Program-made: the position numbers and the translations under genes
Notes under the pieces: model-generated
The model's input: only the letters and a program-made list of their open reading frames with translations
Database searches by the model: none
Told to the model about the DNA's origin: nothing
Source of the DNA: Sulfotelmatobacter sp963788225
Lineage (GTDB): Bacteria; Acidobacteriota; Terriglobia; Terriglobales; Acidobacteriaceae
Length of the DNA: 64,000 bases
Assembly (NCBI GenBank): GCA_963788225.1
Contig: CAWBGI010000001.1
Coordinates: 372,001 to 436,000, forward strand
Reading direction: 5' to 3'
In this document: in pieces, positions 34,601 through 43,616 of the stretch
How positions within the stretch are numbered: position 1 is the first letter of the stretch
Layout: each line of letters opens with the position of its first letter

Positions 34601-37600
34601 AGACGGTCGCTACAGAGCTGTTCGATGAAGCCCAAGTCACATCCGACGTCAAGTCCATGGTGCTGCCGCCCGAGTAGGTTCCGGTTGCTGTCAGTTGAAG
34701 AGTTTGTGTCGAGCCCACCGACACGGTCGGATTGGACGGAGATATGGCGATCGAAACGAGCGAGGCGGTCACGGTGACTTCTGTCGAAGCTGAGATCGTT
34801 CCCACCGTTGCTGTGATCGTGGTGGTGCCGGAGCTCAGGGCGTTGATAATGCCAGCGCTGCCGGTTGCATTGCTTACAGTGGCTACAGAGGGTGAGGATG
34901 AATTCCAGATCACCGACTGCAGCGGCGGCGCCTGCGAGCCATACAGCGAACTGCCATCGCTGTTGTAGCCTGTGGCCGTCAGAGTGAGCGTCGAACCAAT
35001 CACAACAGGAGGGTTCGAGGGAGAGATCGCGATGGAAGCCAGTCCCGACAGCGCAAGACTCGCGGGCTGGTAGGAATCGGTGCTGGACAGCGTGACTCCG
35101 TTATTGATGCCTCCGGCTAGCAATACGCTGCCGTCAGTCAACATTGTGGCTGTGTGGCCCGAACGTCCAGTCGATAGAGCTTGGCTGGACGTAAATGTGA
35201 ATGCTACCGGATCGAAAACCTCCGTGGTTGCATCCGACGTGCAGTTTGTCGAGCAAGCGTCATATCCTCCAGCGAGGAAAATCTGTCCGTTAGTGAGAAC
35301 CGTCGCGGTCTCATCAAAGCGCGGAACAGTCATGTTCCCGCTCGGATATGTCGGGTAATAGAAGTAGGAACTGCTGAATAGTTCGGTAATTGCGGTGGGA
35401 CAACCCGGCGAACTGCACGTAGATCCGCCTGCGATCATCACCTGACCGTTATCGAGCAAGCTGGCGGTTGCGCCGGCGCGCGTGGTGTTTAAACTGCCAG
35501 TCGTCGTGAAAGTGGCTGTCACGGGATTGTAAAGTTCGGCGGCAGCTGGATAATTTGTCCCGTCGAAACCGCCAGCGACCAACACCTGACCAGAATCTAA
35601 AATTGACGCGCTCGCATTGAACCGCGCAGCGTTGAGCGAGCCGGTCGCAGCAAAGGTTCCTGCGATTGGGTTATAAAGTTCTGCGCTGTTCAATGCCGTA
35701 CACGATGTTGCCGAACTGCAAGTCTCACCTCCGGCGATCAGAACCTGACCGTTACCCTGCAGAGTCATCGTGTGTTGGTTGCGGCCTGTAGTCATGTTGC
35801 CCGCGCTACTGAAAGTGCCTGCAACGGGATCGTAAATTTCAGCGCTGCTTAACGAGGCGCAATTTCCACTTGAGTCACAACTGTAGCCACCGGCAACCAG
35901 AACTTTCCCGTTACCGAGTAGGACTGCCGCAGCCGTGCGCGCCGCCGCCATGCTTCCGGTATTCGTGACAGTCCCCGAACTCGGGTTATACAGCTCAGCA
36001 CTATTCAGATATGTGCAGGAGCCCGCAGACGGACAATTCACGCCGCCTGCGATCAGCACCGAACCGTTATTCAAGAGCGTGGCGCTGTGTTGATAACGGC
36101 TCGTATTCAGCGCGATGGTGCCGGTTTGGACGGAAAGCATCGCAGTGCCCGTGACCGACCCCGTCGAAGCTGAGATCGTCGTGCTCCCACCGGCTAGAGT
36201 AGTCGCTAGTCCTGAAGTGCTAATGCTCGATGTTGTTCCGTTGGAGGAAGTCCACATCGCGGAAGATGTGATGTCTTGCATGCTTCCGTCAGAATAGGTG
36301 CCCAACGCAGTAAATTGCTGGACGCTGCCAACTGGAATACTCGCTGTGCCCGGCGAAACTGAAATCGACGTCAGGTTCGGTGGGCCTACCATCAAGGCAG
36401 AGATGCCGGAGAAAGTTCCGTAAGCAGCGGTAACGTCCACATTCCCTTGTCCGATGGCGGTCACCAGACCAGAAGAATTGACCGAAGCAGAAGTCCGAGG
36501 AACCGTGAACCAGTTGACGGAACTGGTCAGGTTCTGCGTACTGCCGTCCGTGTAAGTGCCGATGGCTTGATACTGCTGGCTCAAGCCCAGCGCGACGGTG
36601 CTCGTGGCAGGAACCACTGCCAATGAAACCAGAGCAGGGCTGGTTACGGAGACGCTGGTCGAACCATTTTGAGAGCCCGATGTAGCTTGAATTGTGCTAG
36701 TGCCCAGCAAGGCAGCCGTGACGAGCCCTCCGCTGGTTACCGTGGTCGAGGAAGATGAAGAGGTCCATGTGGCGGTCGACGTCAAATCCTGACTGCTGCC
36801 ATCCGAATATGTCCCCGTTGCAGTAAATTGCTGCGTGGTTCCGAGAGGCATTGTCAGCGTCTGGGGACTGACTGTGATCGAAACCAGCGCCGGCGCGGGA
36901 ACGGTCAGGGTGGTTGAACCGCTAATTCCTGCCGCGCTGACTGTTATTGTCGCCATTCCTTGTGCAACGGTTGCAGCAAATCCGCTATTGGTTGCGTCGT
37001 TGCTCATCGTACCCACAGTTGTAGATGAGGAACCCCACAGTACCGAGGAGAGGACCTGCGTGCCGCCGCCGCTGAAGGTACCCGTCGCCGTGAGGAGTTG
37101 CTGCGATCCCAAGGGTACCGTGGGTGATGCGGGCGAGATGGAGATGCTCGTGAGCCCGGTCAGCTTGCTCGTCGCGTAGATTTCCGCTGTGTTGAACACA
37201 TTCGTGCCGTCTGTGCCTCCGTCTTCCAGAACTGTTCCGTCGTTAAGCAACGTCGCTGTCTGATGTTCACGGACGCTGGTCAGGTTCCCTGTGGCCGTGA
37301 ATGTCTGAGCAGTCGGATCGTAGACCTCAGCGCTATTGAGCGCCACACTGGTTCCACCTGAATCGTTCTCTCCTCCCGAGAGAAGCACTTTGCCGCCGTT
37401 CAGCAGATTAGCCGCATGGAAAATCCGTGCGGACGTCATCGCGGCAGAAACTGCCGAGAAAGTGCCCGACGCTGGGTTATAGATTTCTGCCGTGTTCAGC
37501 GATCCCGCTCCGGGAAGGTCGCCGCCAGTAACTAAGACTGTCCCGTCGTTCAGGAGAGTTGCCGCATGTCCTTCGCGGCCCGAGATCATGTTTGCTGAGA

Positions 37601-39836
37601 CTGGCGAGAACGTCCACGTTTGCGGATTGAATGTCTCAGCCGTGTTGTACGCGCTGCTCGGTGTTGGGTCAGTCTCGCCACCGGTAATGAGCACCTGACC
37701 GTTCTGTAGTAGCGTCGCCGTGTGATGGAATCGCGGAGTGTTCGTATTCCCAAGATCAATGAAGACCTGTGCCGTGGGATCGTAGAGTTCTGAATCTGCA
37801 ATGATCCCTGTAGTTGGATCGTATCCTCCGACGATCAACACTTGACCATTGACGAGCAACGTCGCTGTGTGGCCGACGCGGGCAATGTTCAGAGTGTTTG
37901 GTAAGAGCGTGAAGGTTCCCGCCACTGGATCGTAGATCTCGGCAGAATTCAGGGTGGTTTCGTTCGAAAGACTCGATCCCCCTGCGATCAGCACTGTACC
38001 GTCATTTAGGAGCGTAGCGGTATGCAGCCAGCGAGGCACCGTCATGGTACCCGCAGGCGCAAATGTCTGGTTTGTCGGAGTGTACAGCTCTGCAGTACCG
38101 AGAATGCCAGAACCATCCGTTCCGCCGGCAAGCAACACGTTCCCGTTGTTGAGCTGCGTTGCAGTCTGTCCGTAGCGGGACGAGCTCATCGTGCCGGTCG
38201 TTGGGACGAAATCGGATGTTCCAATCGTGAGGTTCACGCTGTTCGACCACACTCCGCCCTGCAGAATCTGTGCCGTTCCCGACTTCGCTCCCGAAGCAAT
38301 CGTGGCCACCACCTGCGTATCGCTCCAACTCACCACCACCCCGTACGTGCTCCCCAGCCACACCTTCCCGCTGCCCTGTGTCGCTCCGAATCCCGATCCT
38401 GTGATCGTTACCTGCGTCCCCGCCACTCCCGATGTTGGCGTCACGCTGGTGATGTTCGGCGTTACCACCGTCAAGTTCACACTGTTCGACCACACTCCGC
38501 CCTGCAGAACCTGCACCGTCCCCGACTTCGCTCCCGACGCGATTGTGGCCACTACCTGCGCGTCGCTCCAACTCACCACCACCCCATAGGTGCTCCCCAG
38601 CCATACCTTCCCGCTGCCCTGTGTCGCTCCGAAGCCTGAGCCCGCAATCGTGATCTGTGTCCCCGCCACTCCTGTAGTTGGCGTCACGCTGGTGATGTTC
38701 GGCGTTACCACCGTCAAGTTCACACTGTTCGACCACACTCCGCCCTGCAGAACCTGCACCGTCCCCGACTTCGCTCCCGACGCGATTGTGGCCACTACCT
38801 GCGCGTCGCTCCAACTCACCACCACCCCATAGGTGCTCCCCAGCCACACCTTCCCGCTGCCCTGCGTCGCTCCGAAGCCTGAGCCCGCAATCGTGATCTG
38901 TGTCCCCGCCACTCCTGTAGTCGGCGTCACGCTGGTGATATTCGGCGTTACCACCGTCAGGTTCACACTGTTGGACCAGACTCCGCCCTGCAGAACCTGC
39001 ACCGTTCCCGACTTCGCTCCCGAAGCAATCGTCGCTACCACCTGCGTGTCGCTCCAACTCACCACCACCCCGTACGTGCTCCCCAGCCACACCTTCCCGC
39101 TGCCCTGCGTCGCTCCGAATCCCGAACCTGTGACCGTCACCTGCGTCCCCGCCACTCCTGTAGTCGGCGTCACGCTGGTGATGTTCGGGGTCACCACCGT
39201 CAGGTTCACCGAGTTCGACCACACCCCGCCCTGCAGAATCTGCGCCGTTCCCGACTTCGCGCCCGAAGCAATCGTCGCCATTACTTGCGCGTCGCTCCAA
39301 CTTACCACCACCCCATACGTGCTCCCCAGCCACACGTTCCCGTTGCCCTGTGCCCCTCCAAAGCCCGAGCCGGCAATCGTGACCTGCGTCCCCGCCACTC
39401 CCGAAGTCGGCGTCACACTGGTGATCGTCGGCGTCACCACCGTCAGGTTCACGCTGTTGGACCACACTCCGCCCTGCAGCACCTGTCCCGTCCCCGACTT
39501 CGCTCCCGAGGCGATCGTGGCCACGACCTGCGCGTCGCTCCAACTCACCACTACGCCGTAGGTGCTACCCAACCACACCTTCCCGCTGCCCTGCGTCGCT
39601 CCAAAGCCCGAGCCCGCAATCGTGACCTGCGTCCCCGCCACTCCCGAGGTTGGCGTAACACTGGTGATCGCCGGCGCCTGGCCAAAGGCAAACACCGACG
39701 AGAGAACCAGCGCGAACAGGAACGCCAAACGAGAGACTGGACACGATGCCTGATGGCGAACCCGATTCATTTTGCTGATGTTGGGAGAAAAACCGATAAA
39801 AGAAGAAGCGACACTACGCAGATGCAGCATTCTCAT
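31617..39836 (-). CDS. Giant secreted TIG/Kelch/Big-domain protein with C-terminal M15-peptidase-like domain (2739 aa)
   Basis: ATG at 39836 (GGAAGAG upstream) opens a signal peptide (SRLAFLFALVLSSVFAFGQ). Domains in order: six nearly identical IPT/TIG units (about 55-541), a Kelch-type propeller with ATLLNDGTVLIAGG repeats (about 545-890), four Big_2-like Ig domains (ISISPASPTVPLGSQQL style), a second Kelch block, two Big_2 domains, three TIG units, another Big_2, then a propeller-like region. The last 110 residues hold SRHMFGDAVDLS and CVHADW, the SxHxxGxAxD and HxxW zinc motifs of M15 DD-carboxypeptidase or hedgehog-type peptidases. I infer a cell-surface, sugar- or wall-binding protein able to cut peptide cross-links. 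It is cargo in the mobile element. Confidence 0.88.
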   Translation of the reverse strand: MRMLHLRSVASSFIGFSPNISKMNRVRHQASCPVSRLAFLFALVLSSVFAFGQAPAITSVTPTSGVAGTQVTIAGSGFGATQGSGKVWLGSTYGVVVSWSDAQVVATIASGAKSGTGQVLQGGVWSNSVNLTVVTPTITSVTPTSGVAGTQVTIAGSGFGGAQGNGNVWLGSTYGVVVSWSDAQVMATIASGAKSGTAQILQGGVWSNSVNLTVVTPNITSVTPTTGVAGTQVTVTGSGFGATQGSGKVWLGSTYGVVVSWSDTQVVATIASGAKSGTVQVLQGGVWSNSVNLTVVTPNITSVTPTTGVAGTQITIAGSGFGATQGSGKVWLGSTYGVVVSWSDAQVVATIASGAKSGTVQVLQGGVWSNSVNLTVVTPNITSVTPTTGVAGTQITIAGSGFGATQGSGKVWLGSTYGVVVSWSDAQVVATIASGAKSGTVQVLQGGVWSNSVNLTVVTPNITSVTPTSGVAGTQVTITGSGFGATQGSGKVWLGSTYGVVVSWSDTQVVATIASGAKSGTAQILQGGVWSNSVNLTIGTSDFVPTTGTMSSSRYGQTATQLNNGNVLLAGGTDGSGILGTAELYTPTNQTFAPAGTMTVPRWLHTATLLNDGTVLIAGGSSLSNETTLNSAEIYDPVAGTFTLLPNTLNIARVGHTATLLVNGQVLIVGGYDPTTGIIADSELYDPTAQVFIDLGNTNTPRFHHTATLLQNGQVLITGGETDPTPSSAYNTAETFNPQTWTFSPVSANMISGREGHAATLLNDGTVLVTGGDLPGAGSLNTAEIYNPASGTFSAVSAAMTSARIFHAANLLNGGKVLLSGGENDSGGTSVALNSAEVYDPTAQTFTATGNLTSVREHQTATLLNDGTVLEDGGTDGTNVFNTAEIYATSKLTGLTSISISPASPTVPLGSQQLLTATGTFSGGGTQVLSSVLWGSSSTTVGTMSNDATNSGFAATVAQGMATITVSAAGISGSTTLTVPAPALVSITVSPQTLTMPLGTTQQFTATGTYSDGSSQDLTSTATWTSSSSSTTVTSGGLVTAALLGTSTIQATSGSQNGSTSVSVTSPALVSLAVVPATSTVALGLSQQYQAIGTYTDGSTQNLTSSVNWFTVPRTSASVNSSGLVTAIGQGNVDVTAAYGTFSGISALMVGPPNLTSISVSPGTASIPVGSVQQFTALGTYSDGSMQDITSSAMWTSSNGTTSSISTSGLATTLAGGSTTISASTGSVTGTAMLSVQTGTIALNTSRYQHSATLLNNGSVLIAGGVNCPSAGSCTYLNSAELYNPSSGTVTNTGSMAAARTAAAVLLGNGKVLVAGGYSCDSSGNCASLSSAEIYDPVAGTFSSAGNMTTGRNQHTMTLQGNGQVLIAGGETCSSATSCTALNSAELYNPIAGTFAATGSLNAARFNASASILDSGQVLVAGGFDGTNYPAAAELYNPVTATFTTTGSLNTTRAGATASLLDNGQVMIAGGSTCSSPGCPTAITELFSSSYFYYPTYPSGNMTVPRFDETATVLTNGQIFLAGGYDACSTNCTSDATTEVFDPVAFTFTSSQALSTGRSGHTATMLTDGSVLLAGGINNGVTLSSTDSYQPASLALSGLASIAISPSNPPVVIGSTLTLTATGYNSDGSSLYGSQAPPLQSVIWNSSSPSVATVSNATGSAGIINALSSGTTTITATVGTISASTEVTVTASLVSIAISPSNPTVSVGSTQTLQLTATGTYSGGSTMDLTSDVTWASSNSSVATVFDIPGSPAVVVPASTGSANITAAFDGVTGSTTLTVNMPLAPAPPILTGASPTSGAAGTQVTISGSGFGATQGGGTVWLGSTLGSVVSWSDGQVVANVATGSTSGVAEIQQSNGTSNSVPFTINTAAITSVSPNNGLAGTQVTISGSGFGATQGSGNVWLGTIPAIVDSWADGQVVATVAAGAATGNAMILQSGVMSNAVPFTINLPQITYITPNNGSAGTVVTITGVSFGATQGSGSVWIGSTNGSVIGWSNTQVTASVAANAVSGIVKIEQNGVWSNAVTFTVPPPLGSGASVTLVPNQINMLVGSTQSVQALNSSGQSVTGLTWTSSNTAVATLSTDDPPIINALAAGNTTITAGNASADVTVFTGSTLAPNTVLWSNPGDGSPVACIIPAVPSSTGVADVFALMGDGYVWAITSNGITAWTANVGTSVACSGLTPDFQGALVVNTGQSIYRLDGMTGIVSPWAYNSVSGNNLPTPVVHTDGTIFTIDGQTIVGINPTTGNQAFSPIQLENSTTTSSGNGGANQCSSPLPLGSSTQTSPPVVGSLMIAGDGYAYVPYQYVTTNEVSTAAPTDTCGDSSSSSGTSHLRLMRVGTGGDSYEISLGDWQWAESSYYYNYGQSHGGSGSTISASSTLASLITNADTGVLASYELDTYPYSGTMSSAFYLATTSGSGVTSNVQVTSAPGQQAPVRPVLQRQDGNFIGTVSTSAGSAMIGFTPSGAPLLNVPNDTPLIATSDNGVIASPSPGLYVQFDQAGNVISQLPCQNPVVSWTNNVYQMQPVTQVSCDPPTPATPAYSNFAAANPSANNASGICGDTRDNLVAEYAGSNVITDVVTGKRFQPTCFQTTNSAHSVNFQFGQLNVSCRSQGFKPEFTYALIKEPLVVSVSSEYGLDYWVQLLGGVGSRKITSGYRDPTQNVACGSTAPKTSRHMFGDAVDLSANSTTDWQNMWIQAGSSVTKTGAKADYREPPSLGCAKVCVHADWQKHDIGKYVQ
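38213..39674 (-). repeat. Six tandem 243-bp repeats coding TIG domains
   Basis: The units of 81 codons recur with few changes, for example CTCCCCAGCCACACCTTCCC in several units, and most differences are synonymous. Long open shadows appear on the other strand because the repeat length is a multiple of three. Such sequence is prone to unequal crossing over and may vary in copy number between strains. It is also a place where short-read assemblies collapse. Confidence 0.9.
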
Positions 39837-40232
39837 CTCTTCCACTCTCAGTCTGAAGGCACTTAAACTCGGGTCATTCAACGCTTGTCGAGCACACCAC
39901 CAACAGCGCGATGACCGCACATCACGCGTCCAATCCAGATTTCAAGGGGAAGCAATTCAGTGATTCAGATGACACCGGAACCGTTACATCTCCCCTCGCC
40001 CGGCGCATCTGCTCATTGAATTGGACGCAACCTTAAACGGGAAGACTTCGGATGTCAATAGCCAGAAACAAGATTGGCTCTTAACTTGGAGGGCTGAGGA
40101 AACCAGAAGAAGAGAGTTTTCGCGTAAGCGAACCTCGGAAGAACACAGACTACCTGTGACCGAACTCAGATGAATTCGTGTCGTCGAGAATGCCAAGATC
40201 GAAGAAATCGGAAGGGTGTTGCGCGAAAATCT

Positions 40233-40372
40233 GACATTCCCCGGATAGATGAAGCCTAAGCCGAGGCCGCTGAGGTCTGTGTCAAGACCGGGCGAAGCCC
40301 GCCGCGTAACGCGGTCGCAGAGTCTTGACACAGACCGGGCCTCGGCTACGCTCTGGCTATCCGGGGCATGTC
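40233..40372. repeat. Branched palindrome: 50-bp arms enclosing two adjacent hairpins
   Basis: The left arm 40233-40288 pairs with the right arm 40322-40372, including CCCCGGATAG, AGCCGAGGCC and GGTCTGTGTCAAGAC with their exact complements. Inside lie two perfect hairpins, CGGGC-GAA-GCCCG (40289-40301) and CCGCG-TAA-CGCGG (40302-40314), side by side. A single strand would fold as a stem topped by two loops. It lies 17 bp after the relaxase stop codon. The remainder of the 552-bp gap (39837-40232) shows no gene. Candidate roles: transfer origin, single-strand replication origin, structured RNA, or a non-autonomous mobile repeat. Confidence 0.8.
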
Positions 40373-40388
40373 ATTCAGGAATGCTGCA

Positions 40389-43151
40389 TCACAGACCTAG
40401 ACCGAAACCCTGACTGATCTGATTTGTGTGCGTGGTTTGTGGTTCTATCTTGTGCGCCACGGGCTCCTGCTGAATTGCGGGGGACTGGGACACGTCGCGG
40501 CTGAGTTCTTGCCCGAGCATCTGTGCGTTGTTCGTATAAATCTGGGCGTCATAGCGTCCACGTGAGACCGAGACATAGGCCATGCGGCTGTTGAGCAGAT
40601 CCTTAGCGCCCAACTCGGTGTCCACGTGAATGAGGACACGGTCGGCAGTCTGTCCCTGGCTGGAGTAGCTGGTCATGGCATAGCCATGGTCGAGATGCGG
40701 ATGCTTGCGCGGGTCGAGTTCGACCATACGCCCACCGTCCATCTTCAGACGCAACCTCCCGTCGTCGTCGATACTCTCGATGGTCCCCAACTCGCGGTTC
40801 GCAACTCTGAGGTCGTTGGCCGGCGCAGTGAACTGAATGCGGTCGCCCACTGAAAAATCCCGCATCTCCTCCCGAAAGACTGAAACTCCTTGCTGCCTGC
40901 GCGGATCGTACGTTCGCCGCGTGCCGTCCTGCAGTTCGACTGTAAGCCAGTTTTTTGGCGCGTCGATGCTCTTCACCTGTGCGTACGCGCCTTTCCCGAT
41001 CCCGGTCTCCTTTGAGGCGCGCGAGTAGCGCAGCACATCGCCCACCTCATACCGTTCGGCCCATGTGCGGTCCGCGCCGGTGAGGTCTTGGCGCGGTACT
41101 AGCGTCCTGATGCGGTGCTCCTCGTTGCTGACGAGGCCACTCCGCTGCAATTCCGTATGGACGCGCTCGTTGATCTCGATGCGAGACCGATTGTCTGGAG
41201 AAATCACCAGCGTGTTCTCCGGCGATTGTGCGTACTCTTTTGCGATGGCGGCAATGCGCTCGTCGTGGCCTTGAATCTCATGGACTCGGCCCTGCCGGTC
41301 AAGATTCTGGATTGCTTCGCGTACTTCGCCTTGGGCAAGCTGCTCGACTACCTGTTTCAGTTCTGGGTCTTTCTGGCGCACGATCTCTTCGAGCTTCACC
41401 GTTTTCATACCAGCGTCCTGGAGCTGCGCGAAGGGGCGCCCGGCCTCAACCGCCTCATGTTGCCGCCGGTCGCCGACGAGCAACACACGGTCATTCGGAT
41501 GGAGCCGGTTCACAAACTCATGCACCTGCCTGGTCGATGCCAGCGAGGATTCGTCGAGCACATAGAGCCGTTTCTCGCCGGTATCCGGCTGCTGTCCACG
41601 TACCAGATGCTTCTGGAGTGTGGATGTCGCCATGCCTGCTTCCGCGAGCTTCTGCGCCGCGCGGGACGTGGGCGCGAAACCTTCCACCCTGTAGCCCTCG
41701 GCCTCCGCGCCTTCGCGGATGACGGACAGAGTCGTTGTCTTGCCCGCGCCTGCGATGCCATCTAAGCCGACAACCTTCTCCCGCGAAAGAAAGATTTCTT
41801 CTACCGCTTGGCGCTGCGACGCATTCAACTCCGGGTGGCGGTCTTCCGTGGCGATGCGCACTTGCGGCGAGACCAGCATGGGATCGTTGTAGTCGCGACG
41901 ATTGCCTTCCTGCATCCGGCCAACGATCTCACGCTCCATGCTTACCATCGCGGCGGTCGTGTATTGTTGGCCAGCGCCAATGTGCGACACTTCGCGGAAC
42001 TCCCCGGCCTCGATCCGGTGCTCGAACTCCTGCCGGACGTGGGCATAGGTGGTTTCTCCCATGCCGCGCACCAGCGCTGTTTCAAGAATCGCGCGACGGT
42101 CCTGCACAGCCGATCTCTCGAAGACATGATCGCGCGCCCATGTCACGGCCTGCTTCGCCTGAACCTCTGGCGCCGGCATCTGGTATTGCCCATGTTGACG
42201 CGCGTGTGCGACGACGCGGTCCGCCTGATGCCCGTACTGTGCGGCCAACTCGCGGTGCCGCTGTAAGACTTCTCCAGGCGACAGTAGTTCCTTGCGGTCG
42301 CGCGTATGGTGGGCCGCGATCTGTGCCGCCGCGGCTCCGTCGATTCCTTGTTCCCGGAGATGGTCTTTGATCTGTTCACGTCGCGGGCTGGACGCTTCGA
42401 GATATTCCTTCGAGTAGCCTCTGATTTCCGGCTGTCCATGCTTGCCGCGCTCCAGTTCGTAGCCCAGTTTTTCCAGACGCAGCGCTAATTCTGATCGGTA
42501 GACCGCCGTGGCGTAGCGCTGTGACACGAACATCTCGTGCGGCTGCAAAGCACGCATCTGCTTTCCGGTTTCGGGAGTGCTATCCCGCTCGGTCATGTTG
42601 AAGATCACGGCGTGAGTATGAAGCTGAGGCGCAGCATAGCCACCGACCGGCCGCGCGGTATCGTGCTCGAAAGTGGCGGCGATAAATTTTCCGGTCGTCT
42701 CCGGTGCATGGACATTGCCAATCCGGGCCTGTGTGTATCGCTCAAGCTCCTGAAGTGCCGCGCGTACACTCTCCCGATGAGCTTCTCGCACCCGATCATC
42801 GCCGCCCACGAGAGCGGTAAGCGATACCGACTTCGGCGCAGAGAATGTTGCGTCCCACCCGGCGCGATGCTCGGCGCTGGTCACCTCTCTGCCAAATTTG
42901 CCTTCATAGGTTCTCGAAACTTGATGCCGTACGAGTTGCTCTTCGGTGTGGGGATGTTGGCCTTCACTCAGTCGCGCAAAGTGTTCGGAACCAACGCCAC
43001 CTTGCAACCCCCACTGCTCGGCGAGTCTGCCCTGCCACTCACTGTGACCCTGCTGATCGCGGCTCCAGTAGTTCTGTTCCTGCGAGACAAACTCCCGCAC
43101 ATGGTAGGTCTGTGCCTGGCTGGCTGACAGCGGTTTCGAGATCGTGAGCAT
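40389..43151 (-). CDS. MobF-family (TrwC/TraI-like) conjugative relaxase-helicase
   Basis: 920 residues. The relaxase domain (1-300) has the two N-terminal tyrosines Y16 and Y28 before SEWQG, as in TrwC, the core AGWDATFSAPKSVSL, and the metal-binding histidines H163, H178 and H180 (QLHTHAVIFN). A RecD-like superfamily 1 helicase follows, with Walker A GIAGAGKT at 465-472 and LDESSLAS as the Walker B strand. The C-terminal YAMTSYSSQGQTADRVLI is a late helicase motif. It nicks oriT, stays covalently bound to the DNA and unwinds it for transfer. ATG at 43151 has GAGGAA upstream. The length is close to TrwC. Confidence 0.94.
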   Translation of the reverse strand: MLTISKPLSASQAQTYHVREFVSQEQNYWSRDQQGHSEWQGRLAEQWGLQGGVGSEHFARLSEGQHPHTEEQLVRHQVSRTYEGKFGREVTSAEHRAGWDATFSAPKSVSLTALVGGDDRVREAHRESVRAALQELERYTQARIGNVHAPETTGKFIAATFEHDTARPVGGYAAPQLHTHAVIFNMTERDSTPETGKQMRALQPHEMFVSQRYATAVYRSELALRLEKLGYELERGKHGQPEIRGYSKEYLEASSPRREQIKDHLREQGIDGAAAAQIAAHHTRDRKELLSPGEVLQRHRELAAQYGHQADRVVAHARQHGQYQMPAPEVQAKQAVTWARDHVFERSAVQDRRAILETALVRGMGETTYAHVRQEFEHRIEAGEFREVSHIGAGQQYTTAAMVSMEREIVGRMQEGNRRDYNDPMLVSPQVRIATEDRHPELNASQRQAVEEIFLSREKVVGLDGIAGAGKTTTLSVIREGAEAEGYRVEGFAPTSRAAQKLAEAGMATSTLQKHLVRGQQPDTGEKRLYVLDESSLASTRQVHEFVNRLHPNDRVLLVGDRRQHEAVEAGRPFAQLQDAGMKTVKLEEIVRQKDPELKQVVEQLAQGEVREAIQNLDRQGRVHEIQGHDERIAAIAKEYAQSPENTLVISPDNRSRIEINERVHTELQRSGLVSNEEHRIRTLVPRQDLTGADRTWAERYEVGDVLRYSRASKETGIGKGAYAQVKSIDAPKNWLTVELQDGTRRTYDPRRQQGVSVFREEMRDFSVGDRIQFTAPANDLRVANRELGTIESIDDDGRLRLKMDGGRMVELDPRKHPHLDHGYAMTSYSSQGQTADRVLIHVDTELGAKDLLNSRMAYVSVSRGRYDAQIYTNNAQMLGQELSRDVSQSPAIQQEPVAHKIEPQTTHTNQISQGFGLGL

Positions 43152-43196
43152 ACGAAGTTCCTCAAGCGTGAAGTAGCGTTCTTGGCAATTTGTCTC

Positions 43197-43616
43197 TCAT
43201 TCGATTCCCTTGGTTTTCTCCCAGGCGAACGCCTCTTTGGGTTTGGTCTCGGGCGCACCGATGGTCGAACCATTGATGGTCGAACCGAAGAGCGCGAGTA
43301 TCGGCTGGATAGGCTTCTTTAGCGGATCGGCGGGAGCGTTCGCGGGCACTGATGGCGCTGGTTTCGGCGCGATTTCTGGCATCTGCCGCCGCGAAAATCT
43401 CGGCAGTCGGAATCGGATTCTGCCCATCGTTATCCTCCATCTCTGGATCAAACTTGGCCGAGGCCGGTCCCATTCGGTCGTCTCCCTATCCGACCATTTA
43501 CGTGGGGGCCGGTTCTGCAACACACTCCTCACAGCCAGTAGCAAAAGGAACATCGCGGCTACCCAAAGCAACGGCGTCAAGAGCGAAAAGGTTCCGTGAA
43601 AAGGCATAGCACTCAT
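43197..43616 (-). CDS. Small membrane-anchored protein of the mobilization operon (139 aa)
   Basis: One N-terminal hydrophobic segment (LLTPLLWVAAMFLLLLAV) is followed by a basic, Pro-rich tail (RPRPSLIQRWRITMGRIRFR). Its ATG overlaps the stop codon of the upstream RHH-type gene by 4 bp, and it ends 46 bp before the relaxase. The operon place suggests a mobilization-related role, for example tethering the relaxosome to the membrane, but I recognise no family. Confidence 0.75.
   Translation of the reverse strand: MSAMPFHGTFSLLTPLLWVAAMFLLLLAVRSVLQNRPPRKWSDRETTEWDRPRPSLIQRWRITMGRIRFRLPRFSRRQMPEIAPKPAPSVPANAPADPLKKPIQPILALFGSTINGSTIGAPETKPKEAFAWEKTKGIE

Noticed and set aside
38002..39561. Long open frames on both strands opposite the giant gene (for example 513 and 242 codons)
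   Set aside because: They are shadows of the 243-bp tandem repeat: a repeat length divisible by three keeps other frames open. Their translations are repetitive and not protein-like.
38213..39674. Regular repeats that could be taken for a CRISPR array
   Set aside because: The unit is 243 bp, coding, and has no short constant repeat with unique spacers; it encodes TIG domains.
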